Shown here: positions 23,811-29,801 of the stretch, one piece after another
Layout: every line of letters starts with the position of its first letter
Numbering within the stretch: position 1 is the stretch's first letter
From: an uncultured Muribaculaceae bacterium
GTDB taxonomy: Bacteria > Bacteroidota > Bacteroidia > Bacteroidales > Muribaculaceae
Reading direction: 5' to 3'
Assembly (NCBI GenBank): GCA_910583795.1
Contig: CAJTZQ010000042.1
Coordinates: forward strand, 1-29,801
DNA length: 29,801 bases
Translations under genes and position numbers: made by a program
Notes under the pieces: model-generated
What the model was told of the DNA's origin: nothing
Database searches by the model: none
Seen by the model: only the letters and a program-made list of their open reading frames with translations

Positions 23811-24988
23811 AATTAATACGCGAAGATATTGTTTCAGACATCAGACTTCGTGTCGAGTCTGTCCGTCGCAACATGCAACAAATGCAGATGGATGCTGTCT
23901 TGATCGCATCGAATGCCAATATATTCTATACCACAGGTAGATTTTTCAGAGGTTACGTCTATATTTCGGCAGATAATATGCCTGTATGGTTTGTAGTAAG
24001 ACCGAAAGGTTTTGAAATCGGCGATGATATAATAGAGATTCGCAAACCCGAACTAATCCCGGATGAGCTTAAGAAACTTGGAATTTCGATGCCAGGGAAG
24101 ATTGGATTTGAATATGACGACATGACATATTCCGATATCAAACGCCTTGAGGCAATATTCCCTGATTCCCAAAGTGTAAACGCATCGCCGGTTATTCGTA
24201 AGGCGAGAATGGTAAAGACACCATGGGAAATTGATCAGATGCGCTTTGACGGCATTCATCAAGCAGAAGTCTATAGGCGGATACGCCATTGTTATAAAGA
24301 AGATATGACTGATATTGAGTTCCAGATTGAAATCGAGAAGACTCTTAGGCTCGAAGGATGTCTCGGCTACATCCGGACCTCAGGGAATCTTATGGAAATC
24401 AATATGGGGTCAGTGATTGCCGGTGATAATGCCGACGCACCCGGTCCCTATGAATTCACAATGGGAGGATCAGGAGCGGATCCCTCTTTGCCCGTAGGAG
24501 CGAATGGCACAACAATTCACCGTGGCGAAACAGTCATGGTCGACGTATGCGGAGCTTTCAACGGATACCAGACCGATATGACCCGCGTATGGAGATTGGG
24601 AGAGATTCCCAAACTTGCTTATAAAGCCCACGAATGTTCACGCAATATAATGCGTGAATGTGAGAAAATTGGCTTACCGGGTGCTAAAGTGTCGGATCTT
24701 TATGAAAAAGCGCTAAAGATTGCCGAAGACGAAGGGCTGAGAGAATATTTTATGGGGCATAACCAGCAGGCACCATTTATAGGTCATGGCGTGGGAATAC
24801 AATTAAATGAGCTACCTGTAGTCACCTCAAGAAGCCGTGATATATTAGAGGGAAACATGACAATTGCACTTGAACCTAAGTTTGTAATTCCTCATGTAGG
24901 TGCTGTCGGCATCGAAAACACCTATGTTGTGACAGCATCAGGACTTGAATGCATAACTGTCTTCCCTGAAGAGATACAGGAACTTTAA
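23807..24988 (+). CDS. M24-family Xaa-Pro peptidase
   Basis: The protein has 393 aa: an N-terminal creatinase-like domain (about 10-140) and a pita-bread metallopeptidase domain (about 145-390). The dinuclear metal ligands are all visible: Asp246 (VMVDVCG), Asp257 (YQTDMTR), His327 (IGHGVGIQLNELP), Glu356 (ALEPKFV) and Glu370 (GIENTYVV). It is a cytosolic enzyme removing N-terminal residues before proline, or a prolidase; the sequence does not decide which. The start ATG overlaps the gldH stop (ATGA), so it is the last gene of rny-ricT-gldH. No obvious terminator follows; the 85-bp gap to cca is AT-rich. Confidence 0.9.
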   Translation: MKLIREDIVSDIRLRVESVRRNMQQMQMDAVLIASNANIFYTTGRFFRGYVYISADNMPVWFVVRPKGFEIGDDIIEIRKPELIPDELKKLGISMPGKIGFEYDDMTYSDIKRLEAIFPDSQSVNASPVIRKARMVKTPWEIDQMRFDGIHQAEVYRRIRHCYKEDMTDIEFQIEIEKTLRLEGCLGYIRTSGNLMEINMGSVIAGDNADAPGPYEFTMGGSGADPSLPVGANGTTIHRGETVMVDVCGAFNGYQTDMTRVWRLGEIPKLAYKAHECSRNIMRECEKIGLPGAKVSDLYEKALKIAEDEGLREYFMGHNQQAPFIGHGVGIQLNELPVVTSRSRDILEGNMTIALEPKFVIPHVGAVGIENTYVVTASGLECITVFPEEIQEL

Positions 24989-25073
24989 AAAACAATAATA
25001 TTTACTATTTTGAATATGGCCCATAAATTGTAGTCATGTTCAAAAATATCTAAACATACCATCACCTACCCAG

Positions 25074-26501
25074 ATGAATCTTAAGGAAGATTTGAAAAAT
25101 CCGGTGTTCAAGACTATCGGCGAGATAGCCGATTCAATGCAAAGGGAAGTCTATACGGTTGGAGGTTTCGTTAGAGATATCTTTCTCAACCGTCCTTCTA
25201 AGGACTACGACTTTGTGACAGTAGGTTCCGGCATAGAACTTGCTGAGGCGGTAGCTCGTCATTTCGGGTCTAAAGCACACTTATCAGTGTTTCCAAACTA
25301 TGGCACGGCACAAGTGAAATATCGTGATATGGAGCTTGAATTCGTCGGAGCGCGCCGTGAATCGTACAATCGTGATTCACGCAATCCCGTTGTAGAAGAC
25401 GGAAGCCTTGAAGACGATATGAAACGAAGGGATTTCACTATAAATGCTATGGCTGTATCTTTAAATGCCGATACATTTGGAGAACTCCTGGATCCTTTCA
25501 ACGGTCTTATTGACCTCCATTCGGGTATTATCAGGACTCCACTTGACCCCGATATTACATTTTCCGACGATCCTCTGCGCATGTTGAGGGCAATACGCTT
25601 CGCCACACAGCTCTATAAACCCTCTGACAATAACACTGGCGACCCTATTTACTCTTTCAGGATATCACCAGAAACATTCTCAGCCATTAAACGGAATGCC
25701 GGCAGAATGGAAATTATCACAAGAGAAAGGATCAACGATGAACTATCAAAAATCATGAAGGCTTCCAAACCGTCAATTGGTTGGCGACTGCTCGATATGT
25801 CCGGACTCCTTCCTTATGTATTCCCCTCGCTCATTCCCCTTAAAGGAGTGGAAATGAAAGAAGGGAAAGGACATAAAGATAATTTCTACCATACCATCCA
25901 GGTAGTGGATAACGTTGCTGCTCGTTCAGATAATGAATGGCTCAGATGGGCGGCGTTACTCCACGACATAGCGAAACCGACCACCAAAAGATATGATCCG
26001 AAATTGGGCTGGACTTTCCACAATCATAACTTTGTGGGAGAAAAAATGATTCCCCGCATTTTCCGTAAAATGAAACTCCCGCTCAATGAGAAAATGAAAT
26101 ATGTATCAAAACTTGTAGGATTGCACATGCGCCCACAGTCTGTTGGAGAGGAAGGCGTTTCAGATTCCGCAGTCAGGAGAATGCTGACAGATGCCGGGAA
26201 CGATGTGGAAGATCTCATGATTCTTGCAGAAAGCGATATCACTTCGAAACAACCGGAAAAGGTGAGACGCCAGCTCGAAGGATTTAAGAAACTGCGTGAA
26301 AGAATGCAATGTGTGCACGATGCTGATGCATTGCGCAACTGGAAAAACCCGATCGACGGCAATGAAATAATGGATAAATTAGGGATTCCGCCGGGACCGG
26401 AAATAGCACGCCTTAAAGATCTGGTCAAAGAAGCTATTATAGAAGGGCAGATACCATACGATCATGACTCAGCATGGCAGTATCTTCTCGACCATCGATA
26501 A
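25074..26501 (+). CDS. cca: CCA tRNA nucleotidyltransferase with HD domain
   Basis: The protein has 475 aa. It adds or repairs the CCA 3' end of tRNAs. Class II nucleotidyltransferase motifs are clear: GGFVRD (30-35), metal-binding DYDF (Asp44, Asp46), RRDFTINAMA (118-127) and DDPLRMLRAIRFA (about 163-175). The head, neck and body follow. A C-terminal HD domain has LLHDIAKP (about 296-303) and matching His residues (FHNHNFVGE), as in bacterial CCA enzymes with phosphohydrolase activity. A poly(A)-polymerase activity cannot be excluded by sequence. It converges on tsf, with a shared terminator 15 bp past its stop. Confidence 0.93.
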   Translation: MNLKEDLKNPVFKTIGEIADSMQREVYTVGGFVRDIFLNRPSKDYDFVTVGSGIELAEAVARHFGSKAHLSVFPNYGTAQVKYRDMELEFVGARRESYNRDSRNPVVEDGSLEDDMKRRDFTINAMAVSLNADTFGELLDPFNGLIDLHSGIIRTPLDPDITFSDDPLRMLRAIRFATQLYKPSDNNTGDPIYSFRISPETFSAIKRNAGRMEIITRERINDELSKIMKASKPSIGWRLLDMSGLLPYVFPSLIPLKGVEMKEGKGHKDNFYHTIQVVDNVAARSDNEWLRWAALLHDIAKPTTKRYDPKLGWTFHNHNFVGEKMIPRIFRKMKLPLNEKMKYVSKLVGLHMRPQSVGEEGVSDSAVRRMLTDAGNDVEDLMILAESDITSKQPEKVRRQLEGFKKLRERMQCVHDADALRNWKNPIDGNEIMDKLGIPPGPEIARLKDLVKEAIIEGQIPYDHDSAWQYLLDHR

Positions 26502-26515
26502 TCAGTATATTGATA

Positions 26516-26550
26516 CAATAAAAGCCGCAGAAAATCTGCGGCTTTTATTG
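26516..26550. terminator. Bidirectional terminator between cca and tsf
   Basis: A perfect 16-bp stem (26516-26531 with 26535-26550) with loop AAA is present. AAAAGCCGCAGA/TCTGCGGCTTTT gives T-runs for both directions. It ends cca (plus) and the rplM-rpsI-rpsB-tsf operon (minus). Confidence 0.93.
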
Positions 26551-26565
26551 TTATATGAAAGAATA

Positions 26566-27558
26566 TTAATCTTCGTTGAGGTTTACACGCTTGAAAGCAA
26601 CTACTGTAAGTCCCTTTTCAACTCCATTGAGATACTGGGCTACAGTCTCCTTCGGATCCTGTACGTAAGCTTGCTCAAGAAGGCAGTTTTCCTTGTAGAA
26701 CTTGCTTATACGACCCTTCACAATGTTCTCGATCATCTGGGCAGGCATGTTTGCTGCCTTGGCATCAGCAGCCTCTTTCATGATCTTGCGACCTTTCTCA
26801 GCTTCCTCAGGTGTAATCCAACCCTTGCTCATATTGCTTTCGATATGGTCTTCAGAATCAAAATGATTAGGATTCAACCCTGCTTTGCGGAGAGCTGCCT
26901 CCTGAGCCTTCTGAATCTGTTCTTGTTTGGTCTTCTCGATAGCTACAGCCTTCTCCTGCTCGATGATGGCGGGATCAACGTCAGCCGGGCTGATTGCAAC
27001 AGGGTTCATAGATGCGATCTGCATACAGATCTCACGACCTACCTGGTCATCAACCCCCTCAAGGTTAAAGCCGACGATAGCAGCAAGTTTGTCGTTAAAA
27101 TGCTTGTAGGCAGAAACTGTGGGAGCTTCTATCCACTGATAGTCGCCGAGTTCCATCTTTTCACCTGTCTTACCTATTTCGTCAGTAATGTTCTCCTCGA
27201 CAGTACGTCCGTTTATCTTGAGAGCCTTAACTTCATCAAGAGATTTAGCACCTGCTTCTACTGCAGCGTCAAGGATAGCTTTTGTAAGAGCACGGAATGA
27301 CTCGTTCTTTGCAACGAAGTCAGTCTCACACTTGAGAGCCACGATAGCTGCGAAACCGGGCTTTACAGCGCTAAGCACGCAACCTTCTGCAGCCTCACGG
27401 TCTTCACGTTTAGCAGCTACAGCCTGACCTTTCTTACGGATAATTTCGATAGCTGCGTCGATATCGCCGTTAGTTTCGGCGAGAGCGTTTTTGCAGTCCA
27501 TCATACCCGCGCCTGTCATGTGGCGCAGTTTTTTGATATCTTCAATTGATACAGCCAT
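26566..27558 (-). CDS. tsf: Elongation factor Ts
   Basis: The protein has 330 aa, longer than E. coli EF-Ts (about 280) but usual for Bacteroidetes. It recycles EF-Tu-GDP. The UBA-like N-terminal domain has KKLRHMTGAGMMDCKNALAE, with the conserved TGAGMMDCK signature (about 15-24). The core holds LKCETDFVAKNE (the EF-Tu contact TDFVA), VAMNPVA-type QIASMNPVAIS and a C-terminal module. It is the last gene of the ribosomal operon, 20 bp after rpsB, the widely conserved rpsB-tsf order. Confidence 0.97.
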   Translation of the reverse strand: MAVSIEDIKKLRHMTGAGMMDCKNALAETNGDIDAAIEIIRKKGQAVAAKREDREAAEGCVLSAVKPGFAAIVALKCETDFVAKNESFRALTKAILDAAVEAGAKSLDEVKALKINGRTVEENITDEIGKTGEKMELGDYQWIEAPTVSAYKHFNDKLAAIVGFNLEGVDDQVGREICMQIASMNPVAISPADVDPAIIEQEKAVAIEKTKQEQIQKAQEAALRKAGLNPNHFDSEDHIESNMSKGWITPEEAEKGRKIMKEAADAKAANMPAQMIENIVKGRISKFYKENCLLEQAYVQDPKETVAQYLNGVEKGLTVVAFKRVNLNED

Positions 27559-27578
27559 TGTATTGTCTGGATTTAAAA

Positions 27579-28421
27579 TTATTCAGCTGATTCAGCTATT
27601 ACTTCAGCCTGCTCCTCAACTACGGGAGCTGCCTCTGCAACTGCCTCCTTAGCTGCACCCTCATTACGGCGTACGCGACGACGTTTGGGAGCTTCACCTT
27701 CTTCTTTCTCTTCAGCAGCGTCAAGCTTCTCTACCTTGCGCTCCTCAAGACCCTCAGCCATTGCGCCACAAACAGCGTCAAGAATTACCTCAATGCTCTT
27801 TGATGCATCATCATTAGCCGGGATGACGAAATCTACATTCTCAGGATTTGAGTTTGTATCTACAATGCCGAAAACAGGAATTCCGAGACGGTTTGCTTCT
27901 GCCACGGCAATGTGCTCCTTCATAACGTCAACCACAAAAAGTGCGCTCGGAAGACGGGAAAGATCAGCTATAGAACCGAGGTTCTTCTCAAGTTTTGCAC
28001 GTTGACGTGTGATCTGAAGTTTCTCACGCTTTGAAAGATTGTCAAAAGTGCCGTCCTTAGCCATCTTGTCGATAGTGGTCATCTTCTTCACAGCCTTACG
28101 GATAGTGGGGAAGTTGGTGAGCATACCACCTGGCCAGCGTTCGATAACGAACGGCATACCAACTGAAGCCGCTTTATTAGCAATAGCTTCTTTAGCCTGC
28201 TTCTTGGTAGCTACGAAAAGCACTTTTCTGCCGCTCTTGGCTATCTGCTTTAGAGCTTTTGCTGCTTCGTCGATTTTAGCAGCTGTCTTATAAAGGTCGA
28301 TGATGTGGATACCGTTACGCTCCATAAAGATGTAAGGAGCCATTGCGGGATTCCATTTACGTTTGAGGTGACCGAAGTGACAGCCTGCCTCGAGAAGTTG
28401 ATCAAAAGTGGGTGTTGCCAT
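27579..28421 (-). CDS. rpsB: 30S ribosomal protein S2
   Basis: The protein has 280 aa. It is a primary-structure 30S protein contacting S1. Signatures: EAGCHFGHLKRKWNPAMAPYIF (about 11-32), RWPGGMLTNFPTI, and AVAEANRLGIPVFGIVDTNSNP. The final 50 residues are an acidic, Ala/Glu-rich extension (EEKEEGEAPKRRRVRR then VVEEQAEV) beyond the E. coli length, often seen in this phylum. A 159-bp gap to rpsI contains a 10-bp hairpin, unlike the tight spacing elsewhere in the operon, so a leader-based control or extra start may exist here. Confidence 0.97.
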   Translation of the reverse strand: MATPTFDQLLEAGCHFGHLKRKWNPAMAPYIFMERNGIHIIDLYKTAAKIDEAAKALKQIAKSGRKVLFVATKKQAKEAIANKAASVGMPFVIERWPGGMLTNFPTIRKAVKKMTTIDKMAKDGTFDNLSKREKLQITRQRAKLEKNLGSIADLSRLPSALFVVDVMKEHIAVAEANRLGIPVFGIVDTNSNPENVDFVIPANDDASKSIEVILDAVCGAMAEGLEERKVEKLDAAEEKEEGEAPKRRRVRRNEGAAKEAVAEAAPVVEEQAEVIAESAE

Positions 28422-28493
28422 TTTTGTTTTTGTGTTTTTGTGGACTCTTTGCGTCCTGATGTTTACTTTCTTTTAAAATTTCTTTAGAAATCC

Positions 28494-28539
28494 AATCTGT
28501 CGGTAGGAAGGATTCAAAAGAAAACTCATCCGACAGATT
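28494..28539 (-). promoter_or_regulatory. Structured leader upstream of rpsB
   Basis: AATCTGTCGG (28494-28503) and CCGACAGATT (28530-28539) form a perfect 10-bp stem with a 26-nt loop in the rpsI-rpsB gap. A smaller ATTTC/GAAAT hairpin lies downstream at 28478-28491. There is no T-tract and no consensus promoter, so a ribosomal-protein autoregulatory leader or processing site is likely. Confidence 0.45.
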
Positions 28540-28580
28540 TAGATACTAAACAGAATATCTTTGCAAAACCTGAAAACGCA

Positions 28581-28967
28581 TTAACGTTTTGAGAACTGGA
28601 AGCGTTTGCGGGCTTTTGGCTGACCTGGTTTCTTACGCTCTACGGCACGCGGGTCGCGGGTCATGAAGCCTTCTGAACGGAGAGCAGGCTTGTCTTCAGG
28701 ATTGATCTTAACAAGAGCACGAGCAATCGCAAGACGAAGAGCCTCTGCCTGACCTTTGTAACCGCCACCGTCAAGGTGAGCTACGATATCATATTTTTCA
28801 GCAACCTCAAGTTTATTGAGCGGCTGCTTTACAACATATTGAAGAATAGAAGAGGGGAAATAAACGTCAAGGGGACGCTTGTCGATAACGATATTACCGT
28901 TGCCCTCTGTGAGATATACTCTCGCTACGGCTGCTTTACGACGGCCAATTGCATTAACTTTTTCCAT
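28581..28967 (-). CDS. rpsI: 30S ribosomal protein S9
   Basis: The protein has 128 aa, full length. Signatures: AIGRRKAAVARVYL near the start, GGGYKGQAEALRLAIARAL in the middle, and the basic C-terminal tail FMTRDPRAVERKKPGQPKARKRFQFSKR-type ending in KRFQFSKR, which reaches the P-site tRNA. It follows rplM by 9 bp in the classic rplM-rpsI pair. Confidence 0.97.
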   Translation of the reverse strand: MEKVNAIGRRKAAVARVYLTEGNGNIVIDKRPLDVYFPSSILQYVVKQPLNKLEVAEKYDIVAHLDGGGYKGQAEALRLAIARALVKINPEDKPALRSEGFMTRDPRAVERKKPGQPKARKRFQFSKR

Positions 28968-28976
28968 CTGCTTCTA

Positions 28977-29456
28977 TTATTTCACTTTGTTGATATCGAT
29001 TACTTGAGGATTATTTGCCTCATGTCCATGCTCTGAACCATTATAGACATAGAGGTTGTTGAGAAGAGCGGCGCCAAGTGAACCTTTGGGAAGCATACCC
29101 TTTACAACTTTGATGAAGAGAGGATGACGACCGGACTTAACAGTCTTCTTAAAGGACTTTGCCATAAGGTCGCCGGGTGTATACACACGCTGACCGCCGG
29201 GATAACCGGTGAAGCGGAGATATTCACGTTTTGTCATTTTGTCTCCATTCATGATCACTTTGTCGGCATTGATAATGATCACATTGTCGCCGCAATCAAG
29301 ATTGGGAGTGTATTCGGGTTTGTTCTTACCGCGAAGAATTTTTGCCACTTTCGAGCAAAGGCGACCAAGAACCTGGTCAGTTGCGTCAATAACCACCCAT
29401 TTTTTTTCTATAGCAGAAGGAGTGGCGGACTGAGTCTTGTAACTTAATGTATCCAC
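28977..29456 (-). CDS. rplM: 50S ribosomal protein L13
   Basis: The protein has 159 aa, slightly longer than E. coli L13 (142). Signatures: WVVIDATDQVLGRLCSKVA (about 20-38), NLDCGDNVIIINADKV, GMLPKGSLGAALLNNLYVY near the C-terminus. It is an early assembly protein of the 50S subunit. It is the first gene of rplM-rpsI-rpsB-tsf, with a perfect promoter about 155 bp upstream and a structured leader between. Confidence 0.97.
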   Translation of the reverse strand: MDTLSYKTQSATPSAIEKKWVVIDATDQVLGRLCSKVAKILRGKNKPEYTPNLDCGDNVIIINADKVIMNGDKMTKREYLRFTGYPGGQRVYTPGDLMAKSFKKTVKSGRHPLFIKVVKGMLPKGSLGAALLNNLYVYNGSEHGHEANNPQVIDINKVK

Positions 29457-29491
29457 TTTGGATTTAACGTTTAAAGATTATAAATGTTTAA

Positions 29492-29513
29492 GTGAGAATT
29501 TTTTGAAACTCAC
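29492..29513 (-). promoter_or_regulatory. Small hairpin before rplM
   Basis: GTGAG (29513-29509 on the minus strand) pairs with CTCAC (29496-29492) around an A/T-rich 12-nt loop, 35 nt before the rplM start. It may be part of the leader structure described for 29522-29583. Confidence 0.3.
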
Positions 29514-29521
29514 TATAAAAT

Positions 29522-29583
29522 CCGCCCAACGAATGTTGCAGATGCTTGAAAGGCCTAAATCACGCATCCTCGAGGCAGGGCGG
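29522..29583 (-). promoter_or_regulatory. Structured leader of the rplM operon
   Basis: CCGCCC (29583-29578, minus) and GGGCGG (29527-29522) close a 62-nt domain. Inside, GATGC (29568-29564) pairs with GCATC (29545-29541), and CCTCGAGG is self-complementary. It lies in the first 85 nt of the predicted mRNA, a place where ribosomal-protein operons often carry an autoregulatory element. The role is inferred. Confidence 0.45.
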
Positions 29584-29609
29584 TAAACAATTTGGATATA
29601 ATCGGCTCG

Positions 29610-29640
29610 CAAAATTACAAAAATTCTCTGACATAGCAAA
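29610..29640 (-). promoter_or_regulatory. Promoter of the rplM-rpsI-rpsB-tsf operon
   Basis: On the minus strand: TTTG (29640-29637), exactly 19 nt, TAATTTTG (29617-29610), a perfect consensus. The start is expected near 29603, giving a leader of about 147 nt. Confidence 0.85.
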
Positions 29641-29679
29641 ATAAATATTTGTAAAAAAATGTGATGCGATTTAATGCAC

Positions 29680-29715
29680 AAAAAAGATCCGGCCGACATT
29701 GCTGTCGACCGGACC
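29680..29715 (-). terminator. Second terminator of the rRNA operon
   Basis: A 13-bp stem with two G-T pairs (29686-29698 with 29703-29715, loop of 4) is followed by T on the minus strand (29685-29680). It backs up the hairpin at 29736-29758. Confidence 0.85.
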
Positions 29716-29735
29716 TTATACTCTGTAAAACAGAA

Positions 29736-29758
29736 ACGCCGACCTGTTCGGTCGGCGT
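29736..29758 (-). terminator. First terminator hairpin after 5S rRNA
   Basis: ACGCCGACC (29736-29744) and GGTCGGCGT (29750-29758) form a perfect 9-bp stem with a 5-nt loop, 6 bp past the 5S 3' end, followed on the minus strand by TTCTGTTTTA. Confidence 0.75.
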
Positions 29759-29764
29759 CCTTAA

Positions 29765-29801
29765 GGCGGCGATTACCTACTCTCCCGCTTTCGCAGTACC
29801 A
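29765..29801 (-). rRNA. rrf: 5S rRNA, 3' end only
   Basis: The minus strand reads TGGTACTGCGAAAGCGGGAG, then AGTAGGTAATCGCCGCC, the conserved 3' part of bacterial 5S rRNA. The gene continues past the window edge, where the 23S gene is expected. Two tandem terminators follow. Confidence 0.88.

Noticed and set aside
26464..27300. 278-codon plus-strand frame opposite tsf
   Set aside because: Fully antisense to a clear EF-Ts gene and starts inside the cca gene; a shadow of biased codon use.
1..29801. CRISPR arrays, prophage, restriction or toxin-antitoxin cassettes
   Set aside because: No regularly spaced repeats and no matching protein families were seen; the only phage-type domain is the lone muramidase, without other lysis or structural genes.

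Overview
The window is chromosomal core-genome DNA from a member of the Bacteroidales. A Muribaculaceae-like lineage is the best guess, but it rests on overall gene style only. Three things support the order: promoters of the Bacteroidota type (TTTG, 19-20 nt, TAnnTTTG), several of them perfect; A-rich rather than Shine-Dalgarno start regions; and family members typical of the group (GldH lipoprotein, DUF4954 protein, Bacteroidota LptD, two M20C PepD dipeptidases, PSP1/RicT protein).

Layout. Positions 1-8456 are almost all minus strand: a truncated tRNA-Thr(TGT) with its own promoter; glmS; an 886-bp gene-free stretch holding several inverted-repeat structures; a small lipoprotein gene behind a NYN-domain gene; and the run pepD2 - muramidase - pepD1, interrupted by a 161-bp foldback element. 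Positions 8622-26501 are all plus strand: an overlooked 57-aa membrane protein gene (GTG start) with an OmpH/Skp-like lipoprotein; hflX with a DUF4954 gene; rpsA; ilvE with an HD-domain gene; an lptD-like outer-membrane gene with a TTG start; a coiled-coil gene with zapA; rny, a ricT-like PSP1 gene, gldH and an M24 peptidase gene; and cca. A perfect 16-bp bidirectional terminator then separates cca from the minus-strand operon rplM-rpsI-rpsB-tsf. The window ends in the 3' end of a minus-strand 5S rRNA gene followed by two tandem terminator hairpins.

How the genes work together. Translation dominates (S1, L13, S9, S2, EF-Ts, HflX, CCA enzyme, tRNA, 5S). Envelope building is the second theme (GlmS precursor supply, muramidase, Skp-like chaperone, LptD, GldH, ZapA division factor). 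RNA turnover is represented by RNase Y directly followed by a RicT-like protein, a family known to work with RNase Y in Bacillus, and by the NYN-domain protein.

I see no phage, CRISPR, restriction or toxin cassette and no clear new multi-gene system. The most unusual material is non-coding: two foldback elements with terminal inverted repeats and 3-bp flanking duplications; a candidate structured RNA with a perfect promoter at 2553-2853; a perfect 26-bp stem after the lipoprotein gene; and strong hairpins in the glmS, rpsA, rpsB and rplM leaders that could be regulatory.
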